Source: SHLQ01 sp964562985
Lineage (GTDB): Bacteria > Actinomycetota > Acidimicrobiia > Acidimicrobiales > SHLQ01
DNA: 51,901 nt
NCBI GenBank assembly: GCA_964562985.1
Contig: CAZLWE010000019.1
Span: forward strand, 1-51,901
Direction: 5' to 3'
Both the position numbers and the translations under genes were made by a program. Below the pieces are notes generated by a model. It had not been told where the DNA came from and searched no databases. It saw only the letters and a list, made by a program, of their open reading frames with translations. Shown here one piece after another: positions 15,162-22,715 of the stretch (position 1 is the first letter of the stretch; every line of letters begins with the position of its first letter).

Positions 15162-16264
15162 CAGACACGCCTCCTCCACCGATGGATCCGAACCCGGAGC
15201 CATCGTCACCGAGTATCTCCACTCCACCGGTGTCGCCACCGGCGGCCCCGCTGCCACCGACGGCGGCTGCCCCGAGTGCGCCCGTTGCGGGGAGCGCCCC
15301 GACTACGCCAGCACCGAGCGCTGGCGCAGCGATGGTTTCGAGCATCCGTGAGGAGGTCGGCAAGGTCATCGTGGGCCAGCAAGGTGTGCTCGCTGGGTTC
15401 CTGGCGGCACTTCTCGCCGATGGGCACGTGCTCTTGGAGGGCGTGCCGGGGGTGGCCAAGACTTTGCTCGTGAAGACCGTTGCGTCCACGTTGACGGTCG
15501 AGATGAACCGTATTCAGTTCACCCCCGACCTGATGCCGTCAGATATCACCGGCCAGCTCATGTACGAGCAATCGACGGGCGAGTTCAACTTCCGGAAAGG
15601 CCCGATTTTCACCAACCTTCTTCTGGCTGACGAGATCAACCGAACCCCGCCAAAGACGCAAGCAGCGCTTCTCGAAGTCATGGAAGAACGCCAGACGACG
15701 GTCGCCGGCGAGGCTCGCCAGCTACCGGACCCGTTCATGGTGATCGCCACCCAAAACCCCGTCGAATACGAAGGCACCTACCCACTTCCCGAAGCGCAAC
15801 TCGATCGCTTCCTCGCCAAGATCTACGTCGGCTATCCCGAACGCGACGCGGAGCAGACGATCCTCGCTCGCCATCATGGCGGGCTAAGCCTCCATGAGGT
15901 CGCCGCCAATGGCGTTCGTGCGGTGGCGACGCCAGCGGACTTGGCTCGAGCCAGGGCCGAGGTACGGGCGGTGCAGGTAGAGGACTCCATCATGGGCTAC
16001 ATCACCGATATCGTCCGAGCCACCCGAACCTCTCCGGTAGTCGACCTTGGGGTGTCGCCGCGCGGGGGAGTAGCAATGCTCGGCCTATCCAAGGCGTGGG
16101 CATGGATGGCGGGACGAAGTTTCGTAACTCCAGACGACATCAAGCGGGTCGCGAAACCGGGTCTGCGACATCGCCTCCAAGTGCAACCCGAAGCCGAACT
16201 CGAAGGGGTCACTGCGGACATCGTCCTCGATGGCTTGCTCGAATCGGTCCCGGTTCCGCGCTAG
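15158..16264 (+). CDS. MoxR-family AAA+ ATPase
   Basis: 368 aa. Residues 1-58 are a proline/alanine/serine-rich low-complexity tail, longer than usual for MoxR. The AAA+ core follows: Walker A GVPGVAKT (95-102), Walker B LLADEINR, sensor 1 IATQNP, arginine-finger region PEAQLDRF, and a helical lid with SPRGGVAML. MoxR ATPases act as chaperones that activate or assemble partner proteins with VWA/DUF58 domains (family knowledge). The operon supplies such a partner directly downstream. Confidence 0.92.
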   Translation: MTDTPPPPMDPNPEPSSPSISTPPVSPPAAPLPPTAAAPSAPVAGSAPTTPAPSAGAAMVSSIREEVGKVIVGQQGVLAGFLAALLADGHVLLEGVPGVAKTLLVKTVASTLTVEMNRIQFTPDLMPSDITGQLMYEQSTGEFNFRKGPIFTNLLLADEINRTPPKTQAALLEVMEERQTTVAGEARQLPDPFMVIATQNPVEYEGTYPLPEAQLDRFLAKIYVGYPERDAEQTILARHHGGLSLHEVAANGVRAVATPADLARARAEVRAVQVEDSIMGYITDIVRATRTSPVVDLGVSPRGGVAMLGLSKAWAWMAGRSFVTPDDIKRVAKPGLRHRLQVQPEAELEGVTADIVLDGLLESVPVPR

Positions 16265-16279
16265 GCGCAGTTCCCGAAG

Positions 16280-17581
16280 ATGATCATCCAACCCCGACTC
16301 GCGTTGTTCGCCGCGTTGCTTTCGCCTGCGATCTTGCTCTTCGACAGTGCGCCGTGGGTTGCCCTCGTTGGTGTTGGGTTGATCGTGTCATTGGTGTGGC
16401 TGGCGGACTGGGTCTTGAGTGTCCCGCCGTCCCAGATCAGTTTGACCCGGAACCTGCCAAACTCGGTGACGCTCGGACGGACGGGCACTATCTCGTGGCT
16501 CGTTCACAACGCGTCGCCCCGGGCGACCTCGATCGGCTTCTCCGATGGCATCGCCCCTTCGCTATCAGCACGGGATCGGCGGGCCATGTTACGGCTGAAA
16601 GCCGGGAACACCGCAACGGTTGAAACCGAACTCGAACCGCAACGACGCGGCCGGTTCGAAGTCGCCGAGTTGGTCGTGCGCACGCTGGGGCCCTTGGGGT
16701 TCGCCGGACGCCAACAGACCAGATGGGCTCCCGAGAACCTCCGTGTGTTTCCTCGATTCCCCAGCCGCGCCGAAGCGGAGCTTCGCCTGCGGCGTAGTCG
16801 ATTGGAACTCGGCACCCGTTCGGCACGGCGTCGAGGCGGCGGTAGTGAGTTCGAGCAGCTGCGAGATTTCACCATCGACGACGAGTTTCGCCGCGTCGAC
16901 TGGGCGGCCACCGCCCGCGCCAACCGGATGATCGTGCGGACGTATCGCACCGAGCGGAACCAGACCGTGATCAACGTCTTAGACAACGGACGTTTGATGG
17001 CTGCCCAAGTTGGTGAGGCCCCGAGGGCCGAGCACGCCATGGATGCGATCATGGCCCTGACCACCGTGGCAACCGGGCTGGGGGACCGCACCGGGCTTCT
17101 CGTGTTCGATACAAAAGTTCGGGCCTCCGTTGCGGCATCGTCACGTTCCACCCAGCTCAGCCGTGTCATCAACGCCATGTTCGACATTGAGCCAGAGCTC
17201 GCCGAAAGCGACTACCGAGGGGCCTTCACCGAGACGTTGCTGCGGTTCTCTCGCCGAACCATGTTGGTGATCCACACCGAACTGGTTGAACAAACCATGG
17301 CGGAGTTCCTGCTGCCCGCCTTACCGCTGCTGACGAAGAGCCATCTCGTGGTCGTGGCTGCGGTGCGAGATCCCGAGATAGAGCGTTGGGCAACCGAGGC
17401 GCCGGCCAACCCGGAGCAAGCGCACCGCCACGCTGCGGCTCGCGCATCGCTCGCTGAACGCCAACGAGCTATCGCCAACCTGCGCCGTGCCGGTGCAACC
17501 GTGGTCGATGCCGTCCCCGGCAAACTCGCCGCCCGCCTCATGGACCATTACCTCGAGGTCAAAGCTCGCGGTCGTTTGTGA
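16280..17581 (+). CDS. DUF58 (VWA-like) membrane protein, MoxR partner
   Basis: 433 aa. Two close N-terminal hydrophobic helices (about 7-50), a beta-rich extracytoplasmic or linker region, then the DUF58 signature GSEFEQLRDFTIDDEFRRVDW (split here as GSEFEQLRDF, then RRVDWAATAR) and a VWA-like domain with INVLDNGRLM. That position lacks the full DxSxS metal site. It starts 15 nt after moxR, probably co-transcribed. With MoxR it matches the Rv3692-Rv3693 pair of M. tuberculosis in type and order. Confidence 0.9.
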   Translation: MIIQPRLALFAALLSPAILLFDSAPWVALVGVGLIVSLVWLADWVLSVPPSQISLTRNLPNSVTLGRTGTISWLVHNASPRATSIGFSDGIAPSLSARDRRAMLRLKAGNTATVETELEPQRRGRFEVAELVVRTLGPLGFAGRQQTRWAPENLRVFPRFPSRAEAELRLRRSRLELGTRSARRRGGGSEFEQLRDFTIDDEFRRVDWAATARANRMIVRTYRTERNQTVINVLDNGRLMAAQVGEAPRAEHAMDAIMALTTVATGLGDRTGLLVFDTKVRASVAASSRSTQLSRVINAMFDIEPELAESDYRGAFTETLLRFSRRTMLVIHTELVEQTMAEFLLPALPLLTKSHLVVVAAVRDPEIERWATEAPANPEQAHRHAAARASLAERQRAIANLRRAGATVVDAVPGKLAARLMDHYLEVKARGRL

Positions 17582-17631
17582 GTGCGATGTTGTGAGCCGG
17601 GTAGGCGGCCGGGCCTCTCTGCAGAGCCTGC

Positions 17632-17637
17632 TATCGT
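17632..17637 (+). promoter_or_regulatory. -10 box, leaderless start at 17645
   Basis: TATCGT, 7 nt, ATG 17645. This makes the gene a separate transcription unit from the DUF58 operon. Confidence 0.55.
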
Positions 17638-17644
17638 GCCTCGC

Positions 17645-18382
17645 ATGACCGGTGTGTTTACGCTCGTTGGCGGCGGCCATGCAGGAAAATCGCTCGGGGC
17701 GGCCATGGTCGGGATCGGCTGGGAGTGGAAGGAAACACTCGGACGCGGCGACGATGTGGCCGACGCCGCCCAAGACGTCGACCTGGTGGTCGTGGCGACT
17801 CCGGACAAGGCGATTGGGGACGTGGCCGCAGCGATCTCACCTGGACCTGCAGTCGTGCTGCACCTCTCCGGCGCCCGTGGAATCGATGTTCTTGGCGGCC
17901 ATCGAGCAGCAGGAATGCATCCGCTCGTCGCAATGTCAGACCCCGACACTGGTGCCGTTGCCCTCCGAGATTCGTGGTTCGCGGTTGCCGGTGATCCACT
18001 TGCGAGTCAGCTGGCCGAATCGTTGAGCGGCAAATGGTTCGAAATCGATGACGGAGATCGACGGCTCTACCACGCAGCAGCCGCCATCGGCTCCAACCAT
18101 ATGGTGGCCTTGCTGGGCCAGGTCGAACGAATTACAGCCGAAATTGGTGTACCGATGGAGGCATTCATGCCTCTGGTGCAATCGAGTCTCGACGGCGTCA
18201 CCCAGCTCGGTGCGGCTAGTGCGCTCACAGGGCCCGCCTCCAGAGGCGACGAAGAAACGCTGCGAGGTCATCAGGCCGCACTAGCTGATCGCTTGCCTGA
18301 CGAGCTCGACGGCTACAACTCGATGCTCGAACTTGCTCGAACGCTGGTTAGCCAACGCGACCAGGACGCCACGGCCGAATAA
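17645..18382 (+). CDS. Rossmann-like / DUF2520 putative oxidoreductase
   Basis: 245 aa. The N-terminal NAD(P)-binding turn FTLVGGGHAGKSLG (about 5-18) is followed by a Rossmann domain with VVVATPDKAIGD and LHLSGARG, then GMHPLVAM. A helical C-terminal DUF2520 domain contains YHAAAAIGSNHMVAL, the region that packs over the cofactor in related dehydrogenases. The substrate is unknown. The family is often encoded near panC, but not here. The gene marks the last conserved locus before the accessory patch. Confidence 0.82.
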   Translation: MTGVFTLVGGGHAGKSLGAAMVGIGWEWKETLGRGDDVADAAQDVDLVVVATPDKAIGDVAAAISPGPAVVLHLSGARGIDVLGGHRAAGMHPLVAMSDPDTGAVALRDSWFAVAGDPLASQLAESLSGKWFEIDDGDRRLYHAAAAIGSNHMVALLGQVERITAEIGVPMEAFMPLVQSSLDGVTQLGAASALTGPASRGDEETLRGHQAALADRLPDELDGYNSMLELARTLVSQRDQDATAE

Positions 18383-18636
18383 TCAACATTTGGCGGCTTA
18401 GCGTTGCTGGGTGAGGTCGGTACATTCTTGCTTTTCCACCCGTCCACAATTTCAGGCGGCGTGAACCGTGGCTCTACGAGGCCACCACCTCCTGGTCGAG
18501 AAGCAGCTGAACGACCTCACGAACCAGCACTAAGAAGAAAGGTGCCCTTTCGCTTTCGAACTGCTCTTTCAGTGAATCGTCCTCCCCCACGGAAAACGAT
18601 TTGCTTCTGCGCCAAGCAGCGGTTGTTCGTTCTGTC

Positions 18637-18657
18637 CAGACAGACGTCCTGTCTGTC
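18637..18657. repeat. Nested inverted repeat
   Basis: CAGACAG-ACGTC-CTGTCTG overlaps GACAGAC-GTCCT-GTCTGTC. Either register gives a 7-bp stem with a 5-nt loop. It lies in the non-coding left edge of the accessory patch. Confidence 0.6.
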
Positions 18658-18703
18658 GCTTTAGTTCGGCCACAGTGTTTAGCACCTCAACGATGTCGCC
18701 TTG

Positions 18704-18847
18704 CTAGGTAGACATTTGGGCGGACTCTGTCTGGTCAGAGTCGGTGAGATCGATTGCGATGCCTTTGTCGGCAATGACGGATACGAGGTCGCCAGCTGGG
18801 ATGGACCATTCGTCTCCCTTGGGGCCGGGAAACAGAAGTGGTCGAGG
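18704..18847 (-). pseudogene. Possible gene remnant
   Basis: A minus-strand open frame of 47 codons ending at 18704 reads like protein (GDEWSIPAGDLVSVIADKG, then an acidic tail). It has no ATG, GTG or TTG after the preceding in-frame stop. It may be the 3' end of a decayed gene. I do not recognise the family. Confidence 0.25.
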
Positions 18848-18932
18848 TCATCGGTGGAGGAGTGAGGTCACCTGGCGACTCTTTACATAACCCACCTTTT
18901 CGGCGGCTCGTCTGCTGAGTTCGGTAGTCCAG

Positions 18933-19541
18933 TCAGCCGATCCAAGGCCAGTCGGGATCTGTCGGCGCTTTGTTCATCACCGCGTGGAGTTCAAGCTCCG
19001 AACGCATCTCATTTCGCATGGCCTCGATCACGGGACGTACTCGCTTTGCGGTCTGCCAATATCTGCCGTAGTCGCTTGGCGTGACGATGTCCTCCCCATT
19101 GCCGACACCAACAATTTTGGTCTGCGGGACTGCCGCAAGAATCGCATGAGCAGCTCTTGCTGCGAGGTCTGCCAGCTTCGGCTTTGCCATGAGTTCCATC
19201 TCGCTCAGAGCGGGCTGGACGTCATCATCCCAGAGAGCGAGCCATTCGTGACTCATCTCCCGGATGAGCGCTTCGTCTTTCTCGCTCATAGCGGGAGCTT
19301 CAGAGTCATGGGGGAGGAAGCAAGCAATACTGCCAGCCTCTCGATCGAGCTGCTCGATCAGACTTAGGTAGCGGGCGTATAGAGAGCGCCGATCTTTCAT
19401 CCAACGTCGCTCATCTTCAGCATCAAGCCTTCGCTTGTCACCTGATCTATTCACCAACCAACTCAGCAACGCACCGAGAAGAGCAAGAAGCCCTCCAGTT
19501 AGCGCAGCCAGGACCGTTTCCGCCGCAATGAAACCAACCAT
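18933..19541 (-). CDS. Membrane-anchored hypothetical protein
   Basis: 202 aa. An N-terminal transmembrane helix (about 5-30, LAALTGGLLALLGALLSWLV) is followed by a charged juxtamembrane helix (NRSGDKRRLDAEDERRWMKD) and a soluble helical domain that looks coiled-coil forming (RRSLYARYLSLIEQLDREAG). I do not recognise it. Minus-strand TATTCT lies 7 nt before ATG 19541, so it probably has its own promoter. It belongs to the lower-G+C orphan cluster. Single-helix, coiled-coil proteins of this shape occur in phage-defence and plasmid-type loci, but nothing here proves such a role. Confidence 0.7.
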   Translation of the reverse strand: MVGFIAAETVLAALTGGLLALLGALLSWLVNRSGDKRRLDAEDERRWMKDRRSLYARYLSLIEQLDREAGSIACFLPHDSEAPAMSEKDEALIREMSHEWLALWDDDVQPALSEMELMAKPKLADLAARAAHAILAAVPQTKIVGVGNGEDIVTPSDYGRYWQTAKRVRPVIEAMRNEMRSELELHAVMNKAPTDPDWPWIG

Positions 19542-19548
19542 TCGATGG

Positions 19549-19554
19549 AGAATA
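19549..19554 (-). promoter_or_regulatory. -10 box, leaderless start at 19541
   Basis: Minus-strand TATTCT, 7 nt, ATG 19541. Confidence 0.5.
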
Positions 19555-19629
19555 GCGGTCGTTTGACTATCCCATTTCCAGACACTTCATTCGCTTGCTC
19601 TCAACGCAACGGACCGAAGCGATAGAGCC

Positions 19630-19821
19630 TCAGCGGAAGCGCTTGCCTAGCTCTTGATCAACAAAGACCGTGGCAGCCCAGTCCAAGACCGCTTGAGGAA
19701 CTTCCTCACCCTTCTTCGGGCGTGCTGTTTTGGGGTAGCGGTGGGTCTTGCCCTTGTACTTTGCTTTCCATCGACCAGTCTTAGGGTCGCCTGTGATTTC
19801 TATGTCTTTACTCATCTGCAC
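19630..19821 (-). CDS. Small basic hypothetical protein
   Basis: 63 aa from GTG 19821, or 61 aa from the ATG two codons on. It is lysine-rich with a beta-hairpin-like stretch (GRWKAKYKGKTHRYPKT) followed by a helix (AVLDWAATVFVDQELGKRF), which could bind nucleic acid. It lies 23 nt downstream of the NYN nuclease gene on the same strand, so they may be co-transcribed. A toxin-antitoxin-like pairing is possible but unsupported by a family match. Confidence 0.5.
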   Translation of the reverse strand: MQMSKDIEITGDPKTGRWKAKYKGKTHRYPKTARPKKGEEVPQAVLDWAATVFVDQELGKRFR

Positions 19822-19844
19822 AGTCTCGCGTTCGATACTGACAT

Positions 19845-20530
19845 TCAGGGCTGAACGTCAGGTAGCCAGCCTTCTGGGGCATGTAGTTCCACTCCCGACG
19901 ATGTCATCACGATGGGGGGAAGACGGTTCTGGCGGCAGTGTTTTGGTTCGATCTTGAGCGCAGCATCTGCAACTGCTGCTATGTGTTTGCCTGACCGTTT
20001 CGGTGGGAAGGCCGCAACCACGTTCTTGGCGGGAAAGCGTTGCTTGACCAGAGCGATCGCCGGTACCAGGTCACTATCCCCAGTGATAAGCATGGCTGTG
20101 TCGTAGCGATCATCTTCGGCGTCAGCGAGAAGGTGTAGGGCCATGTTCACATCACTCTGCTTTTCCTCGAACCGTTGATAGCGGGCCTTGCAGCTCGGGC
20201 ACCGTGCCTGTTCGTCGCCGCATTGGTGACATTTCATCTTGGCGTTTGAGACTTGGTAAAAGCCTTTGTGAATCTCGATACCGCCAGTAGCGACGAGGGC
20301 ATCAAGGTAGGTGGTCTGGCGTCCCGAGGCCTGGGCATCGCGTTTCACGATCGCGGTGAAGTACCGAACCAGATGTAGGTCTTGATGGGGGAGCAGGATT
20401 GCTTCGCACATGCCGACGATGTCGAGCCAACGAGATACCTCAGGCTGGAGTCCTTGAGCCCGTGGTACAGATTGAAGCCATCGGGGGCATCCCAATAGCA
20501 AGTGATTCTTTACGGATCTTCTGACAACCA
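19845..20530 (-). pseudogene. NYN-domain (LabA/DUF88-type) nuclease with 5' frameshift
   Basis: NYN proteins are PIN-like metal-dependent RNases. In one frame the body is intact: WLDIVGMCEAILLPHQDL, a zinc knuckle CHQCGDEQARCPSC, EEKQSDVNMALHLL and the catalytic TGDSDLVPAI. The N-terminal signature with the first catalytic aspartate, DGFNLYHGLKDSSLRYL, is encoded at 20432-20482 in a different frame (+1). The switch is needed at about 20430-20434. Upstream of DGFN that frame meets TAA without a start. A 243-codon open frame from ATG 20576 exists but would lack the active-site Asp. Either this is a decayed gene or the assembly has an indel. Confidence 0.7.
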
Positions 20531-20544
20531 CGTCGGTGGTGGAC

Positions 20545-20736
20545 TCAGTCGCCGGTACGGGCGTCTCTAAGTTCATTGGCTTCGGTAGCGATTTGGTCGG
20601 TGAGTCGCATTAGTTCGTTGCGCTGTTGCTGGGTGAGTCCGGCTTCGGTGGCTCCCATAATTAGCTTGCTTGGTCGTCCTTCGGGGCGGCCTTCATCGAC
20701 CGTAATCACATCGACTAAGCGGTCGATCTTGCCCAT
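20545..20736 (-). CDS. Small helical hypothetical protein
   Basis: 63 aa from ATG 20736. Contains GRPEGRPSKLIMGATEAGLT then a glutamine/arginine-rich amphipathic helix. The frame stays open upstream to the SpoIIM stop without an ATG or GTG (it reads FARRRFIDLHNPSF), so this may be the 3' part of a truncated gene. It overlaps the open frame leading into the NYN gene. I do not recognise it. Confidence 0.4.
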   Translation of the reverse strand: MGKIDRLVDVITVDEGRPEGRPSKLIMGATEAGLTQQQRNELMRLTDQIATEANELRDARTGD

Positions 20737-20780
20737 GAAGGATGGGTTGTGCAGATCGATGAATCTACGCCGTGCGAACA

Positions 20781-20801
20781 GCGCCTCGCCGAAGCGAGCG
20801 C
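20781..20801 (-). terminator. TTCG-loop hairpin after the SpoIIM gene
   Basis: Minus strand: GCG-CTCGC-TTCG-GCGAG-(G)-CGC, an 8-bp stem with one bulge, starting 3 nt after the SpoIIM stop. There is no U-tract. Confidence 0.45.
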
Positions 20802-20804
20802 CTC

Positions 20805-21842
20805 TCAGGGTTGAGGAATTGTGTTCGCCGCGGTGAGCGTGTCCCGGTGTTTCAGGTCGTCAGCTATCGAGCCGGTGTAGCCGCGGCGAATTGCTGTTGG
20901 TCCGAGGCCGATTATGTAGGCCCAGAACGCAATGAACGCGGTGGCACCGATCATCACCCTGACCCAGGTCTCTAATGGCGAGGGGGTGACGAAGCCTTCG
21001 ATGAGGCCGGCGATGATGAAGACGATCACGAGCCCAATGATGATCGACACGGACCGCTGGGTTTCCGCGACGAGCGATTGTGCGCGGGTCCTGTCTCCGG
21101 GAACGATTAACGACCAGCCCATTCGTAGACCGGCACCGCCCGCGACCATGATCGCCGTGATCTCCAGAAGGCCATGCGGAAGAATGAGCCCCCAGAATCT
21201 CGGCGCCTCTCCCGCATCGTGAAAAAGGCCTGCCGCGACGCCGAGCACGCCACCGCCGTTGAACGCCAGCACGAGCAGTGTGGGTACTCCCCAGGCGATG
21301 CCAGCAACGAATGCCAAGAAGGAGACCTGAATGTTGTTGACCAGAACTTGAGTCGAGAACTCCGCCGCCGGAGCCGACGAGTAGTAGGCCTCGAATTCTT
21401 CCTGAATAAACGCTTCTCGAAGTGCTTCGGGTGCTGCAGCTTCGATTGCGGCGGGTGAGTTCACCAGCCAAACGGCGACGACGACCGCTGGGATGATGAA
21501 AGCCAGGGCCGACACGAAGATGAACCGGCGCGAACTCCACACCGCGGCGGGGAAGATCGACGAAAAGAAGGTTCGAATCGCCCCTGAACTCTTCGCTTGG
21601 TTTCCATAGATGACCGCGCGGGCGCCAGCGATGATTCGGGTGAGGCGAGCGGTGACCAGCGGGTCCTGAAACGTGCTTCGGACGTGAGATAGGTGGGCCG
21701 AGACGCGCTGGTATCGGAACAACAACTCGTCCAGTTCCTCGCCCGTGAGCCTCGCGGCACGCTGTTGTGAGCGGTTGACGAGTTCCTCTAGACGGAGCCA
21801 CTCCTCGGTGTGCTGGAGTACGTAGCTGTCGATAGTGCGCAC
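20805..21842 (-). CDS. SpoIIM-family membrane protein
   Basis: 345 aa. A soluble helical N terminus (HTEEWLRLEELVNRSQ) precedes about five membrane segments, including the SpoIIM core with VNNIQVSFLAFVAGIAWG and LPHGLLEITAIMVAGGAG. These proteins are widespread in non-sporulating actinobacteria beside RDD and MoxR/DUF58 genes (Rv3694c-type). The job is unknown, possibly envelope-related. The start is set at GTG 21842 because minus-strand TACTCT lies exactly 7 nt upstream. A longer frame to 21908 would overlap the divergent RDD gene. Confidence 0.85.
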   Translation of the reverse strand: MRTIDSYVLQHTEEWLRLEELVNRSQQRAARLTGEELDELLFRYQRVSAHLSHVRSTFQDPLVTARLTRIIAGARAVIYGNQAKSSGAIRTFFSSIFPAAVWSSRRFIFVSALAFIIPAVVVAVWLVNSPAAIEAAAPEALREAFIQEEFEAYYSSAPAAEFSTQVLVNNIQVSFLAFVAGIAWGVPTLLVLAFNGGGVLGVAAGLFHDAGEAPRFWGLILPHGLLEITAIMVAGGAGLRMGWSLIVPGDRTRAQSLVAETQRSVSIIIGLVIVFIIAGLIEGFVTPSPLETWVRVMIGATAFIAFWAYIIGLGPTAIRRGYTGSIADDLKHRDTLTAANTIPQP

Positions 21843-21849
21843 ATCGACC

Positions 21850-21855
21850 AGAGTA
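21850..21855 (-). promoter_or_regulatory. -10 box, leaderless start at 21842
   Basis: Minus-strand TACTCT, 7 nt, GTG 21842. It lies 7 bp from the divergent -10 at 21863. Confidence 0.55.
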
Positions 21856-21862
21856 GTCGGTC

Positions 21863-21868
21863 TACCGT
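21863..21868 (+). promoter_or_regulatory. -10 box for the RDD mini-ORF
   Basis: TACCGT, 7 nt, ATG 21876. This ATG opens an 8-codon mini-ORF and is not in the RDD frame. Confidence 0.45.
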
Positions 21869-21875
21869 GGGTGAA

Positions 21876-21902
21876 ATGAGCACACGAAACGTCTCGCAGT
21901 GA
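21876..21902 (+). CDS. Putative leaderless 8-codon leader peptide (MSTRNVSQ)
   Basis: ATG 21876 lies 7 nt after TACCGT, where a leaderless mRNA would begin. The frame ends in TGA 21900-21902, which overlaps the GTG start (21899) of the RDD gene. That gene has no -10 or Shine-Dalgarno at the right distance, so ribosomes may reach it by termination-reinitiation. Confidence 0.35.
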   Translation: MSTRNVSQ

Positions 21903-22669
21903 CGGCAACGGTTAATGCTGGCCGAGGCATCGTCACGCCTCAAGGGGTCGTTCTCGACCTCGAGACGGCCGGGGTTGGCTACCGAGCCCTTGCCCGAGGA
22001 ATCGATATCGCCGTGTTTTTAGCCGCAGGTTCTCTCGCCTTCGGACTGTTCGATGCCATAGGCGGTACACCGGGGCTGATCCTCTCGCTCATCGGCGGCT
22101 TTTTGTTGGTCTTCGGCTATCCGGTGATCGCCGAGACGTTCTGGCGCGGGCGCACGATCGGCAAGTGGGTCGCCGGGGTGCGTGTGGTCACGCTCGAAGC
22201 AGGTCCAATTGGATTCCGCGAATCCTTCATTCGTTCGATCTTCCAGATCATCGACATTCTCGCAAGCTTTGGATCGGTGGCGCTTGTTACCGCCTTGGTG
22301 ACCAACCGCTCCCAACGGCTCGGCGACATCGCCGCCGGCACCTACGTGATTCGAGACCCAAAGTCACCGCCGCACTATCCGGCCGTGCCTTTCACCCCGC
22401 CCATGGGAACCGAAGAGATCGTGGCTGGATTAGACGTGAGCAAGCTCCGCCCAGACCAGGAGCGAATCATTCGGTCGTTCCTCCTTCGGGTCGCCACGTT
22501 GTCCCAGCCAGCCCGCCTGCATCTCGGCGGACAGCTCGCGGCCAACGTCGCTGATGCCCTCGGGCACGACTCTGCGCTGTATGGCTTACCCCCCGAGCCC
22601 TACCTCGTCGTGGTGATGGCAGCCCATCAGGCTCGCGAAGGCGGCCTCGCTGAACTCGCGATCGAATAG
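21899..22669 (+). CDS. RDD-family membrane protein
   Basis: 256 aa. The RDD domain starts with GVGYRALARGIDIAVFLAAG (the R and D residues of the family), followed by four hydrophobic helices and RGRTIGKWVAGVRVV. A cytosolic tail of about 110 residues follows, with DVSKLRPDQERIIRSFLLR. RDD proteins are small channel- or transporter-like membrane proteins of largely unknown role, some linked to Na+/H+ exchange. Divergent from SpoIIM with 56 nt between start codons, as in Rv3694c-Rv3695 of mycobacteria. Confidence 0.85.
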   Translation: MTATVNAGRGIVTPQGVVLDLETAGVGYRALARGIDIAVFLAAGSLAFGLFDAIGGTPGLILSLIGGFLLVFGYPVIAETFWRGRTIGKWVAGVRVVTLEAGPIGFRESFIRSIFQIIDILASFGSVALVTALVTNRSQRLGDIAAGTYVIRDPKSPPHYPAVPFTPPMGTEEIVAGLDVSKLRPDQERIIRSFLLRVATLSQPARLHLGGQLAANVADALGHDSALYGLPPEPYLVVVMAAHQAREGGLAELAIE

Positions 22670-22703
22670 GCCGCGGCGTAGCGCAAGAAAATGCAGTTGG
22701 TTC

Positions 22704-22709
22704 TAGCCT
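22704..22709 (+). promoter_or_regulatory. -10 box, leaderless start at 22716
   Basis: TAGCCT, 6 nt, GTG 22716. Confidence 0.55.
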
Positions 22710-22715
22710 GAAGAG

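Larger units (their letters stand above)
18383..18932. other. 550-nt spacer at the left edge of the accessory patch
   Basis: No full gene. G+C is visibly lower than in flanking genes. Contents: TTTGGCGGCTTAGCG (18388-18402), resembling half of the 57-nt palindrome flank; overlapping inverted repeats CAGACAG/CTGTCTG and GACAGAC/GTCTGTC (18637-18657); and a minus-strand coding-like remnant (18704-18847). No tRNA, integrase or clear attachment site was seen. Confidence 0.6.

Noticed and set aside
18404..18664. 86-codon plus-strand frame in the accessory spacer
   Set aside because: Proline/arginine-biased translation, no start signal, crosses the inverted repeat. Unlikely to be coding.
18383..20804. 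tRNA or integrase-defined genomic island
   Set aside because: No tRNA, integrase, transposase or direct-repeat attachment site could be found. Only an accessory patch is claimed.
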